NCBI RefSeq assembly: GCF_003955685.1
Contig: NZ_RXHJ01000011.1
Span: 1-64,000, forward strand
Direction: 5' to 3'
Length of the DNA: 64,000 bases
Source of the DNA: Corynebacterium hylobatis
GTDB taxonomy: Bacteria; Actinomycetota; Actinomycetes; Mycobacteriales; Mycobacteriaceae
Part shown: positions 1 through 12,116 of the stretch, in pieces
How positions within the stretch are numbered: the stretch's first letter is position 1
How the letters are laid out: each line of letters opens with the position of its first letter
Made by a program: the position numbers and the translations under genes
The notes under the pieces: model-generated
What the model saw: the letters and a program-made list of their open reading frames with translations, nothing else
What the model was told of the DNA's origin: nothing
The model's database searches: none

Positions 1-156
1 CAGAACCTGTGAGACTCACTGTCAAAGAAGACATGAGTCAACACAGGAAACCAGGGTTCATGAGGGGGGGTGTCCCTATGTTTTTGTCAAGGGGTAGGCG
101 GTGTACTCGTCGAAGAGTTTCGGGGGTAACTACCGATCTTGATGCTGGGCGTGGTT

Positions 157-195
157 GATCGGCTGGTCAGCGTGTTCATTGTTGACCAGCTGATC
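157..195. repeat. hairpin just downstream of the IS110 transposase
   Basis: GATCGGCTGGTCA (157-169) pairs with TGACCAGCTGATC (183-195), a 13-bp stem with one G-T type mismatch and a 13-nt loop. It starts 13 nt after the transposase stop codon. It may end transposase transcription or be a structural element of the insertion sequence end. There is no clear T-run. Confidence 0.55.
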
Positions 196-208
196 GTCTC
201 GTGCCTGA

Positions 209-1414
209 CTACGCGGCGGTTCGGGCGGGAACCTCCCGGAAAAACTCACCACGGGTCAGCATCGCGAAGATGACGTTGCACCGGCGTCTGGCCAGACACA
301 TTACCGCGGCGTTATGCTGTTTGCCCTCGGCTCGCTTCTTCTCGTAGTAGGACTTGGATGGTTCGTGGAACCGGATGGATGCGAATGCCGAGTAGAACAA
401 GGCATTCTTCAATCGCTTGTTGCCAGCCCTGGCGGGAAACTCCCCACGGATGGACGTGCCGGATCTTCGTGTCACCGGGGCAATCCCGGCATAGGCGGCC
501 AGGTGACCGGCAGACCGGAAATCAGAACAGTCACCCACAGCCAGGAGTATGTTCGCGGCCGTCTTGATGCCAACTCCTGGCATGGACATCAAGACCTCGG
601 AAAGAGGGAAGTCCTCCAACAGTTCCTCGACCTGCTCAGCGATGGTTCTCCGCTGTTCCAGCAGGGCCTTGATGTTGGCGGCCAATTGCGGGATGACGAT
701 CTCAGCGGCCGCGGTGCCGGGCACCGTGACGGTCTGGGCTTTGAGTCCCTCAAAGATCGCGTCCACCAACGTCGTGGGGTCCTTCTTGGCTCGTTTGCTC
801 ATCCAGGCCAGCACCCGGTGGTAACCGGCTTTCTTCAGCTTCGTGGGCCCGCCGTAGTGGATCAGCATCTCCAGCACCAGCGGCCGGGTGATGATACTGC
901 CCGGTAGGGCGCGTTCCAGACTCGGGTAGATCTGGGTCAGGACACTGCGCAGCCGGTTGACAGTCCGTGTGGCGTCCTTGGCAATGTCGTCATCGAAGCC
1001 GGAGAGCATCTTCAGCGCTGAGAGGACCTCGTTGTCCCGGTCCACGGCCCGCAGGGTGTGCGGCATCGTCCGGGCCGTGTCGGCGATGATGAACGCGTCC
1101 CGTCGGTCGGTCTTCGACCGGCCCGGGTACAAGTCCGCGGCTTTGCGCATGGCCAGGCCGGGGAGATACCCGACCACACAGCCGGCATCCCGGGCTACGG
1201 CGATCGGTAGGGCGCCGATGGTGTTGGGCTGGTCAACGACCATCAGGACGGTGCCGTGTTCTTGTAGATCAGTGAAGACCTTGCGAAGCTGATCCTCGTC
1301 CTGGGGTAGGGGTTTGTCGTAGATGATCTCGCCTGCAGATGTCATCGCGCAGGCGTGGTGGGCGGTTTTCCCGACGTCTAATCCGATGATGACGTCGATG
1401 GTGCCGGTGGTCAT
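209..1414 (-). CDS. IS110-family transposase (RuvC-like DEDD recombinase)
   Basis: This 401-aa transposase should cut and rejoin DNA in the IS110 way, through a RuvC-like domain and a C-terminal Tnp domain carrying a catalytic serine. The N-terminal domain shows GLDVGKT (D13) and KTDRRDA (D103 and D106). The position that is usually Glu in the family is Asp (D61 in VVDQPN), a variant I believe is common in actinobacterial members. The C-terminal domain has MPGVGIKTA and later a TRRSGTS segment holding the likely serine. The start ATG at 1414 has a good AAGGAGG site 6 nt upstream. The frame stays open further upstream, but that extension (to 1810) runs into tetR and is not protein-like. The gene looks intact. 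Confidence 0.93.
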   Translation of the reverse strand: MTTGTIDVIIGLDVGKTAHHACAMTSAGEIIYDKPLPQDEDQLRKVFTDLQEHGTVLMVVDQPNTIGALPIAVARDAGCVVGYLPGLAMRKAADLYPGRSKTDRRDAFIIADTARTMPHTLRAVDRDNEVLSALKMLSGFDDDIAKDATRTVNRLRSVLTQIYPSLERALPGSIITRPLVLEMLIHYGGPTKLKKAGYHRVLAWMSKRAKKDPTTLVDAIFEGLKAQTVTVPGTAAAEIVIPQLAANIKALLEQRRTIAEQVEELLEDFPLSEVLMSMPGVGIKTAANILLAVGDCSDFRSAGHLAAYAGIAPVTRRSGTSIRGEFPARAGNKRLKNALFYSAFASIRFHEPSKSYYEKKRAEGKQHNAAVMCLARRRCNVIFAMLTRGEFFREVPARTAA

Positions 1415-1640
1415 GGCCGGCCTCCTTGTGATGTCGGAGCAACAGTGACAGGTACTGCTTTCGTCGCTGGTGTCTCGACATCCGATGCTGGCACCCACGT
1501 TACAAAGAGAACTGAACCTGATTGGTTCGTCCGTGTCCCTATCAGCAGTCAACGGGTGTCCTGGTAGCCCGGCGGCAACACCCCCCGGATCATGTGAACT
1601 ACAGGGGCAATAAGCCATACCGGGCCCAGCGACTATCCCC
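1415..1640 (-). ncRNA. candidate IS110 bridge RNA region (left-end non-coding)
   Basis: IS110-group elements transcribe a bridge RNA from the non-coding segment upstream of the transposase; its loops pair with target and donor DNA. This stretch has the right place and size and no credible ORF. It contains GTGTCCCTAT (1533-1542), also found at the opposite end of the element (70-79), which would suit a donor-recognition segment. A small inverted repeat TCCCCATTATGGGGA lies near 1636-1650. No fold was computed; in the IS1111 subgroup the RNA lies at the other end, so 1-208 is the alternative. Confidence 0.35.
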
Positions 1641-1679
1641 ATTATGGGGACACCATCAAAGTAACGGGAGGGGGAGGGA

Positions 1680-2411
1680 TTACCCGATGTCCTCCGCGTC
1701 ATAGATGCCCAGGGCCGACTGTGGCTCATGGTCGCCGGCCATGTCGGCGACCAGGTAGCTGTCGTGCCCGCTGTCGCGGATGTTGGCGGTGAGGAAGGAC
1801 AGCACCGCATCGATGATCATGCGGCGCACACCATCGGTGTTCTCTGCGCTGGCGGGGTCCAGGTCGAAGAGGTTGATCATCAGGTCCTGGTTGGTCACCC
1901 GGTAGAAGGCCAGCGAGCCGATCAGGTAGAATAGGTCCTCCGCCGCGATCCCCGGGCGGAAGGCCCCCGCGTCCTGGCCGATCATGAGCAGCCGGTCCAG
2001 GTGGAGGGCGATCTCCGACTGGTTGTGCAGGTGCGCCAGCTCCCGGAGGTTCATCACCTTGTGCAGGCTCTCCATCGCCAGCAGCCGGACACAGTCCGGA
2101 TGCCGGAGGAGACGGGAGTACACAGCCTCGACGAGTTTGGTCACCCCCTCCACCGGGACGGTGGTGTCAGCCGTCATCTCATCCCCGACCGGGGTGATCT
2201 TCTCGACGGCCTCCACGAGGCACCGGTGGTAGAGGCCTTTCTTGTCACCGAAGTGGTAGTGGATCATCCGCTTGGACATGCCGGAGATCCTGGCGATGTT
2301 GTCGAGCCTGGTCTCCGGGAAACCGTGCTCGGAGAACTGTTCGATGGCGACCTCGATGACACCGTCGACCGTGCTGGTGTCGTCGAGGCCGGTGGGGTCG
2401 ACGTCATACAT
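1680..2411 (-). CDS. TetR-family transcriptional regulator
   Basis: A 243-aa TetR-type repressor. The N-terminal helix-turn-helix (about residues 30-62) reads RLDNIARISGMSKRMIHYHFGDKKGL, given here in part; the IHYHFGDK recognition helix is typical. The rest is the helical ligand-binding and dimer domain, which gives no clue to the ligand. A GGAGG site precedes the start by about 12 nt. It is divergent from mdh. The insertion sequence begins just after its stop codon, so whatever originally followed on that side has been displaced. A 10-bp palindrome at 2473-2482 is a possible operator. Confidence 0.88.
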   Translation of the reverse strand: MYDVDPTGLDDTSTVDGVIEVAIEQFSEHGFPETRLDNIARISGMSKRMIHYHFGDKKGLYHRCLVEAVEKITPVGDEMTADTTVPVEGVTKLVEAVYSRLLRHPDCVRLLAMESLHKVMNLRELAHLHNQSEIALHLDRLLMIGQDAGAFRPGIAAEDLFYLIGSLAFYRVTNQDLMINLFDLDPASAENTDGVRRMIIDAVLSFLTANIRDSGHDSYLVADMAGDHEPQSALGIYDAEDIG

Positions 2412-2472
2412 TGCTGCGGTGGTCCTCCGGAGAAGGTCAGGGGAGTGGGAGTCTGGTCTTTACTTTCACCTA

Positions 2473-2482
2473 TCGTGCACGA
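2473..2482. promoter_or_regulatory. palindrome upstream of tetR, possible TetR operator
   Basis: TCGTGCACGA is a perfect 10-bp palindrome about 60 bp upstream of the tetR start and 208 bp upstream of mdh. Autoregulation by the adjacent TetR protein is an inference from position only. Confidence 0.35.
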
Positions 2483-2642
2483 ATTGCGGTCGCTCTGTTA
2501 TGCCATGACCCTAAAAGAGCCGGAACCCACCCGATACGGGGGTGGGCAGCCGGCAGGAACTGCGGCTCCTGCTGATGGTCGAACCCATCCGGGGGTGACC
2601 TCCCGACGGCCCTGATCCAGCTAGGCTGGAACGCGTTGGTAG

Positions 2643-3668
<1,026 letters not shown>

Positions 3669-3700
3669 CATCCGCGCATAATTCCGCTAGTCTCGTCGGC

Positions 3701-5206
3701 ATGCGCTTCGGGATTGATTTCGGCACCACACGTACCGTCGTGGCGGCGGTCGACCGCGGGAACTACCCCGTGCTCCCCGTCACCGACCTCGAGGGCGACC
3801 CCTGCGGGTACATCCCGTCGGTGGTCGCCCTCGACGGCGACCGCCTCGTGGGCGGATGGGAGGCACTGGCCCTGGACAGTCCCACGCTCGTCCGTTCCTT
3901 CAAGCGGCTGCTCAGCGACGGGGACACCACCGCGGAGACCCCCGTCCGCCTGGGCAAGCAGGAACGCACCCTGGGGGAGGTGCTGGTGGCCTTCGCGGAG
4001 GTCGTGGTGGGTCAGCTGCGTGAGTACGCCGGCGACGAGGACGTCGAGATCGTCCTCGGCGTACCCGCCAACGCACGCTCCGCGCAGCGTCTGCTCACCC
4101 TCGACGCCTTCACCCGCGCCGGCGCCACCGTGCTGGGCATGGTCAACGAGCCCAGCGCCGCAGCCTTCGAGTACACCCATCTCCACGCCCGCACCCTGAG
4201 CTCGCGGCGCTCCAACGTCATCGTCTACGACCTCGGCGGCGGCACCTTCGATGTCACCCTCATGCGTATCGACGGCCCCGAGCATGTCGTCGAGACCTCC
4301 CTCGGCATCAGCCGCCTCGGCGGCGACGACTTCGACGAGGTCCTCGCCGACCTTGCCCTGGCCACCGCAGGCCGCGCCGACGATGTCTTCGGCAGGCGTG
4401 CCCGCCAGAAGATCGTCGACGAGGCCCGTACCGCCAAGGAGCAGCTCAAGCCGCAGTCGCGCCGCATGATCCTGGAGCTCGGCGACGATGACGTCATCGT
4501 CCCGGTCCCCGAGTTCTACGGGGAGGTCACCCCGCTGGTCGAGCAGACCCTGGAGGTCATGCAGCCGCTGATCGGCGCCTCCGAGTCCCTCACGGAGACC
4601 GAGATCGCCGGCATCTACCTCGTCGGCGGCGCCAGCGCCCTGCCGCTGGTCCCGCGGATGCTGCGTGAGCGTTTCGGCCGCCGCGTCCACCGTTCGCCGC
4701 TGCCCACCGCCTCCACCGCCGTGGGCCTGGCCATCGCCGCGGACCCGGATTCTGACTACCACCTGCGCGACCGCCTCTCCCGCGGTATCGGCGTGTTCCG
4801 TGAGCGTGACGCCGGCGCGGCCGTCAGCTTTGACGCCCTCGTCGGCCCCGACGCTGAGGCCGGCGCCGGTGACGGGATCACCATCACCCGCCGCTACCGG
4901 GCAGCCCACAACGTCGGCTGGTTCCGCTACGTCGAGTACTCCGCCCTCGACGCCGCCACCGACCACCCGGGCGACCTCACCCTGTTGACCGAGGTGCTCG
5001 TGCCCTTCGACCCGGCGCTGCGCGATCTCAGCCCTGTCGAGCTCGCCGCCGTGCCGGTCGAGCGCTGCGAGCACGGCCCGGAGGTCATCGAGACGGTCAC
5101 CGTCGACGGCAACGGCATCGCCGCCATCAGCATCCAGTGCCCGGAGGACGATTTCGAGGTCACCGCCACCGTCAACGTCGGCCAGCCCGTGAAGGTGCGG
5201 CAGTAG
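3701..5206 (+). CDS. Hsp70/DnaK-like ATPase without a typical substrate domain
   Basis: A 501-aa protein with the actin-like ATPase fold of Hsp70. Visible motifs are phosphate-1 DFGTTRT (residues 6-12), phosphate-2 VYDLGGGTFDVT (about 175) and the adenosine motif LVGGASALPLVP (about 307). After the ATPase region only about 150 residues remain, with no DnaK-style substrate-binding domain or EEVD-type tail, so it is not DnaK. The client is unknown. TAGTCT at 3688-3693 lies 7 nt before the ATG, indicating a leaderless transcript. Its 3' end overlaps the convergent membrane-protein gene by 35 bp. Confidence 0.85.
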   Translation: MRFGIDFGTTRTVVAAVDRGNYPVLPVTDLEGDPCGYIPSVVALDGDRLVGGWEALALDSPTLVRSFKRLLSDGDTTAETPVRLGKQERTLGEVLVAFAEVVVGQLREYAGDEDVEIVLGVPANARSAQRLLTLDAFTRAGATVLGMVNEPSAAAFEYTHLHARTLSSRRSNVIVYDLGGGTFDVTLMRIDGPEHVVETSLGISRLGGDDFDEVLADLALATAGRADDVFGRRARQKIVDEARTAKEQLKPQSRRMILELGDDDVIVPVPEFYGEVTPLVEQTLEVMQPLIGASESLTETEIAGIYLVGGASALPLVPRMLRERFGRRVHRSPLPTASTAVGLAIAADPDSDYHLRDRLSRGIGVFRERDAGAAVSFDALVGPDAEAGAGDGITITRRYRAAHNVGWFRYVEYSALDAATDHPGDLTLLTEVLVPFDPALRDLSPVELAAVPVERCEHGPEVIETVTVDGNGIAAISIQCPEDDFEVTATVNVGQPVKVRQ

Positions 5207-5906
5207 CACCCGTCAGCACGGCGGGGTCGTCCAGCCACAGCACACAGGAGCGCACCCCGTCCCGCGGCGTGCTGAAGACGACCTCCACGTTGGTGCCCTC
5301 CGGGCCGCCGAGCACCAGCCGGCCGTCCCGGAGCGCACGGGGCTCCGCCTCAAAACCACGCACCGCACGCACAGCGGCGATCTCGTCAGCCGGGACCCGG
5401 AGAATCTCCTCCCGCCCCTGACGCAGCACCAGCTCCCCGCCCAGGTGGTGGGGATGGACCACACGGCCCGCCAGCACACCCCACAGCAGCACGATCGAGT
5501 ACAACGACGTGAACAGCAGCACCAGCCGCAGCCACAGCCAGGGCACGAGGAGCTCGACGGCGATGATCTCGATGCAGATCGCCGCAGTGAAGGCCGCCGG
5601 CAACTGCCACCACCCCTGCCGTGCGTGCAGGGCCACCGCCCCCTCGGGCACCACCACCCGGCCCCGCAGGAGCCGGAACAGATCCACCCAGGCGTGCACT
5701 TCCACGCGCACATAGCGCAGCAGGGGCAACGCCGCCAAGGGGTGAATACCCCGCCGACGGCACCACAGCAGGTAGCCGACGAAGAGCACCACCTCCACCG
5801 TCAGGAAGAAGACCACCGCGCCTGCACCGGAGACCCGGCCGCTGAGAAACAACCAGGTGTCCAGAGCGATGACCAGCAGCCCGAGTCCGGGGAAGAGGAA
5901 CCTCAT
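5172..5906 (-). CDS. four-helix membrane protein of unknown function
   Basis: A 244-aa protein with about four hydrophobic segments: near residues 1-23, 26-48, 100-120 and 122-145. A basic loop (RRRG) lies between the first and second pairs. The C-terminal 90 residues are soluble and could form a small beta-rich domain. I do not recognise the family. It overlaps the upstream merR gene by 4 bp (ATGA), so it is co-transcribed and probably under MerR control, and it overlaps the convergent Hsp70-like gene by 35 bp. Confidence 0.75.
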   Translation of the reverse strand: MRFLFPGLGLLVIALDTWLFLSGRVSGAGAVVFFLTVEVVLFVGYLLWCRRRGIHPLAALPLLRYVRVEVHAWVDLFRLLRGRVVVPEGAVALHARQGWWQLPAAFTAAICIEIIAVELLVPWLWLRLVLLFTSLYSIVLLWGVLAGRVVHPHHLGGELVLRQGREEILRVPADEIAAVRAVRGFEAEPRALRDGRLVLGGPEGTNVEVVFSTPRDGVRSCVLWLDDPAVLTGATAAPSRAGRR

Positions 5907-6601
5907 GCCAGCTCCGGGGATCCCGACAGTTCCGCGATCGCGCGGAGCTGGGCGCCGTGCACATCCAGGTCCTGCAGGCTCAGCCCCGTCTCCCCGGGGA
6001 TGAGGGTCCCCGCGCTTCCGTGCATGAGACCGCCGCCGACACCCGAGTGCAGCTCGCGGATGATCTGGTCAGCCTCAGGGGAGTGCGGGCTGAGCCCGGC
6101 GAGGGCATCCCAGTGTTCCTGCGCCTGCCGCATCTCCGCGCGCCGGGCGGGGTCGGTGAGATTGCCCCGGATCACAGACCAGGTCTCGGGTGTGGCCACC
6201 CCGCTCAACCCCATGAAGTCGAGGGCGTCGATCTCACGGCGGGCGTGGTCCGTGGCACCGAGGACATCGAGGATCCGGGACCGGATGTCCGCGGGCAGCC
6301 CCAGTTCCCCGGCCTGCAGGGCCAGCAACCGCTCCCGGCGGGCGCGCAGCTCGGCGAGCTGGGTGTCGAGGCGGTCCAGGGCGGTGTCGAGAAGCGAGGG
6401 GACACCGGTGCGGATGTCGGCGAGGCTCACACCGGCCTCGACCAGGATCCGCACCCGCAACAGCGCCGCGAGATCGCTCATCCGGTAGTCGCGGTAGCCC
6501 GCCGCGGTGCGCGGTGGCTCGGGCAGCGCCCCGGAGGCGTGGTAGTGACGGACGGCGCGCACGGAGCAGCCGGCGGCGCGGGCGACCTCGGAGATTCTCA
6601 T
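5903..6601 (-). CDS. MerR-family transcriptional regulator
   Basis: A 232-aa MerR regulator. The N-terminal winged helix starts RISEVARAAGCSVRAVRHYH and continues with GYRDYRMSDLAALLRV; the dimer helix follows at about residues 85-115. The C-terminal effector region has no obvious metal-binding cysteines, so a metal ligand is unlikely. I chose ATG 6601 over GTG 6607 because CATGAT at 6608-6613 lies 6 nt before it, giving a leaderless message. The promoter has the long 19-bp spacer typical of MerR targets. It forms an operon with the overlapping membrane-protein gene and diverges from valS. Confidence 0.9.
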   Translation of the reverse strand: MRISEVARAAGCSVRAVRHYHASGALPEPPRTAAGYRDYRMSDLAALLRVRILVEAGVSLADIRTGVPSLLDTALDRLDTQLAELRARRERLLALQAGELGLPADIRSRILDVLGATDHARREIDALDFMGLSGVATPETWSVIRGNLTDPARRAEMRQAQEHWDALAGLSPHSPEADQIIRELHSGVGGGLMHGSAGTLIPGETGLSLQDLDVHGAQLRAIAELSGSPELA

Positions 6602-6607
6602 GCCCAC

Positions 6608-6638
6608 ATCATGAAGCCTGACGTCACGTCAGGGTCAA
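6608..6638 (-). promoter_or_regulatory. MerR-type promoter with 19-bp spacer and full palindrome
   Basis: On the minus strand, -35 TTGACC (6638-6633) and -10 CATGAT (6613-6608) are 19 bp apart. The spacer is filled by CCTGACGTCACGTCAGG (6617-6633), a perfect inverted repeat with 8-bp arms and one central base. Over-long spacers with the operator inside are the hallmark of promoters that MerR proteins activate by DNA distortion, so autoregulation is very likely. Confidence 0.8.
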
Positions 6639-6656
6639 GCCCGCAGCCAGGGGCGC

Positions 6657-6662
6657 TATGAT
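6657..6662 (+). promoter_or_regulatory. valS -10 element, leaderless promoter
   Basis: TATGAT is followed by 7 nt and then GTG (6670). Transcription would begin at or next to the start codon. The matching -35 position (about 6634-6639) overlaps the divergent merR -35, so MerR bound at its operator could also affect valS. Confidence 0.65.
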
Positions 6663-6669
6663 GGTCCGC

Positions 6670-9356
<2,687 letters not shown>

Positions 9357-9360
<4 letters not shown>

Positions 9361-10910
9361 GCCGCGAGGACGAGATCCTCGACAACGCCGCCGATGACGA
9401 GGACCTCGAGGACCTCGACGACGCCCGGGAGCTCGCCGACCTCAACGAGGCCGTGGAGATCACGGAGCAGGGCCTGAAGCTCAACATCGACCTGGGTGAG
9501 AAGGACGTCGAGAAGCCCGCTTCCGTGGAGATCACCCCGGAGGACATCGCCGAACTCGCCGCGGTCGAGGCGGAGCTGGACACCCGCTGGCCGGAGACGA
9601 AGATCGACCCCTCCCTCGAGCGGATCGAACTGCTCATGGACCTGCTGGGTTCCCCGCAGAACTCCTTCCCGGCGATCCACGTCGCCGGCACCAACGGCAA
9701 GACCTCGACCGTGCGGATGATCGAGTCGCTGCTGCGCGCCTTCCACCGCCGCACCGGACGTACCACCAGCCCGCACCTGCAGCTGGTCACCGAGCGCATC
9801 AGCATCGACGGTGAGCCCATCCACCCGCGCGACTACGTGCGCATCTGGCGGGAGATCCAGCCCTATGTCGAGCTTGTCGACGCCCGCTCCGACGTCCGCA
9901 TGTCCAAATTCGAGGTCCTCACCGCCCTGGCCTACGCCGCCTTCGCCGACGCCCCCGTCGACGTGGCCGTCGTCGAGGTCGGCATGGGTGGAACCTGGGA
10001 CGCCACCAACGTCATCCAGTCGGATGTCGCCGTGATCATGCCCGTCGGCCTCGACCACACCGACTACCTGGGTGAGACGATCGAGGAGATCGCGGCGGAG
10101 AAGGCCGGCATCATCAAATCCCGCTGGGACACCGATGACCTGCTCAGCCCGCCGGAGAACATCGCCGTCGTCGCGGAGCAGGACCCGGCGGCCATGAACG
10201 TCATCCTGCAGCGCGCCGTGGATGTCGACGCCGCCGTCGCCCGCGCCGGCTCCGAATTCGGCGTGGTCTCCGCGACCGTCGCCGTCGGCGGCCAGCAGCT
10301 GGTCCTGCGTGGTCTGGGCGGCGAATACGATGACCTCTTCCTGCCCTTGTCGGGTGAGCACCAGGCCCGCAATGCAGCGGTCGCCCTGGCCGCCGTGGAG
10401 GCCTTCTTCGGTGCCGGCGCCGGCCGCCCCCTGGACCTGGACACCGTCCGTGAGGGCTTCGCCAAGGTCGCCTCCCCGGGTCGCCTGGAGCGCGTGCGCT
10501 CCACCCCGACCACCTTCATCGACGCCGCGCACAACCCCCACGGCGCGACCGCTCTGGGCCAGGCCCTGGAGCGCGACTTCAACTTCAGCCGCCTCATCGG
10601 TGTGGTCGGTGTCCTCGACGACAAGGACGCCCGCGGCATCCTCATCGCGCTGGAGCCCTACCTCTCCGAGGTCGTCATCACCCAGAACACCAGCCCCCGG
10701 GCCCTCGACGCCTACGATCTGGCCGAGTACGCCCGTGACATCTTCGGTGAGGAACGCGTCCATGTGGACGAGAACCTCTCCTCCGCCTACGAGCTGGCCG
10801 TTGAACTCGCCGAGGACGCCGACATCCAGTCCGGCGCCGGCGTCGTGATCACCGGCTCGGTGGTCACGGCGGGCGAGGCCCGCACCCTGTTCGGAAAGGA
10901 CCCCGCCTGA
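9357..10910 (+). CDS. folC: folylpolyglutamate synthase / dihydrofolate synthase
   Basis: Adds glutamate to folates and probably also makes dihydrofolate from dihydropteroate. The P-loop is AGTNGKTST (about residues 110-118), and MGGTWDATN and DAAHNPHG are typical FolC segments. The 517-aa protein carries an acidic extension of about 75 residues before the first conserved block, longer than in E. coli FolC. The GTG start overlaps the valS stop, so the two are translationally coupled. The frame is open for 236 codons upstream, but that is shadow sequence inside valS. Confidence 0.95.
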
Positions 10911-11341
10911 TGAGCCCCACCCCCGCAGACCAACCCGAGTACAGCCCCCTCGGCCCCGGCCACGCCCCCGAGAAGGACCCGCTCAAGGGTATCCGGGGAG
11001 TCATGTCCGGCACCCTGATCCTCGAGGCGATCACGATCCTGCTCTCGCTGACCGTGATCCTCAAGGTCGATGAAGGATCCCACTGGACCACCGGCAACTG
11101 GGTCTTCATCACCGCCGTCGGCCTGGCACATGTGGTCATGGCCTTCCTGCAGCGTTTCCAGTGGGCGCTGCCCGTGAGCATGACCCTCCAGGTGGTGCTC
11201 CTGGTGGGTGGTTTCTTCGTCCACTACTCGGTGGCCATCATCGCGGTCATCTTCATCATCGTGTGGTGGTACCTGCTGCACCTGCGCTCCACCCTCATCG
11301 AACGGATGAAGCGCGGCTGGCTGACCACCCAGCACATTTAG
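10910..11341 (+). CDS. DUF4233 membrane protein
   Basis: A 143-aa protein with a soluble N-terminus of about 28 residues and four hydrophobic segments (about residues 33-52, 60-80, 86-103 and 106-125). It matches the DUF4233 proteins commonly found directly after folC in actinobacteria. Function is unknown. Its ATG overlaps the folC stop by one base, so it is the third gene of the valS operon. Confidence 0.85.
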   Translation: MSPTPADQPEYSPLGPGHAPEKDPLKGIRGVMSGTLILEAITILLSLTVILKVDEGSHWTTGNWVFITAVGLAHVVMAFLQRFQWALPVSMTLQVVLLVGGFFVHYSVAIIAVIFIIVWWYLLHLRSTLIERMKRGWLTTQHI

Positions 11342-11345
11342 CGCT

Positions 11346-11807
11346 CTAGCGGGGGGTGATCAGCGGGTGGCCGGAGGCGATGGACACCCGGTTGAAGGCA
11401 TTGATCATGATGATGGCCCACTCCAGAGCAGCCACCTGTTCCTCCGCGAAGACATCGCAGGCGATGGCGCCGGCCCGCGAGTTGTCCCGGCCGTCAGGCA
11501 GCACCGTCAGGGTCTCCGCCAGCTCCAGCGCGGCGCGTTCCTGCTCGGTGAACTCATCGGTCATCCGCCAGGCGGCCACCGCGTCGAGCTTGTACTCCGG
11601 CACCCCGGCCTTGCGTGCCGCGGGCACGTGGACGGACAGGCAGGTGCCGCAGCCGTTGATCTGGCTGACGCGCACGTTGATCAGCTCGATGAGGCTCAGC
11701 GGCAGGTCGACGTCGGGGTAGAGGACCCGCAGCTGGCGGGAGACCTGGCCCAGCGCCTTGTAGACGTCGGGGTAGAACTTGTCCAGGTACGGCGGTTTGC
11801 GTGTCAT
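11346..11807 (-). CDS. carboxymuconolactone decarboxylase / AhpD-like protein
   Basis: A 153-aa CMD-domain protein. NGCGTCLSVH (about residues 48-57) holds the CxxC plus His of AhpD-type peroxidase-coupled reductases, so a peroxide or alkylhydroperoxide role is more likely than decarboxylation. The ATG at 11807 overlaps the stop of the GNAT gene (ATGA). The frame runs further upstream, but that part is shadow. It is last in a pirin-GNAT-CMD operon and converges on DUF4233 with only 4 bp between. Confidence 0.88.
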   Translation of the reverse strand: MTRKPPYLDKFYPDVYKALGQVSRQLRVLYPDVDLPLSLIELINVRVSQINGCGTCLSVHVPAARKAGVPEYKLDAVAAWRMTDEFTEQERAALELAETLTVLPDGRDNSRAGAIACDVFAEEQVAALEWAIIMINAFNRVSIASGHPLITPR

Positions 11808-12112
11808 GACAGTTCCTTCTTCAGCCAGGTGAGTTCTTCCATGGTGGGCTTGCGCCACGTGATGTCGGCCGGGTTGTTCTTCTCCAGCCATTTTCGCACA
11901 TAAGGGCACACGGCGACCACTGTCTTCCCGGCCTCGGCGGTCTGCCCCAGGGCGGCCTCGACGACCTGCCCGGCCAGACCGCGGCCGCTGAATTCCTCGT
12001 CGATCTCAGTGTGGTGGAAGATGCGTTCCGCACCGCGGTCCAGGTAGGCGGTGTGTCCTGCGGTGCGGTCGTCGACGACGATCTCGAAGCGGTCGGCTCT
12101 CACGGTGATCAT
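11804..12112 (-). CDS. small GNAT-like acetyltransferase (YjdJ/NATD1 type)
   Basis: A 102-aa protein of the short GNAT group. It shows IDEEFSGRGLAGQVVEAAL, the acetyl-CoA-binding loop, and VCPYVRKWLEKN near the C-terminus, both typical of YidJ/NATD1 proteins. The substrate is unknown. It starts 4 nt after the pirin stop and overlaps the next gene by 4 bp, so the three genes form one transcription unit. Confidence 0.85.
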   Translation of the reverse strand: MITVRADRFEIVVDDRTAGHTAYLDRGAERIFHHTEIDEEFSGRGLAGQVVEAALGQTAEAGKTVVAVCPYVRKWLEKNNPADITWRKPTMEELTWLKKELS

Positions 12113-12116
12113 GGCC

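Larger units (their letters stand above)
60..1670 (-). mobile_element. IS110-family insertion sequence (approximate ends)
   Basis: One IS110-type transposase gene lies between two non-coding flanks of about 150-200 bp and 250 bp, as in this family. I see no perfect terminal inverted repeats and no target duplication, which also fits IS110 elements. The word GTGTCCCTAT occurs in the same orientation at 70-79 and 1533-1542, and a related inverted form (GGTGTCCCCAT on the minus strand) lies near 1644-1654, so the ends are probably close to 70 and 1655. The exact ends are a guess and would need comparison with other copies. Confidence 0.7.
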
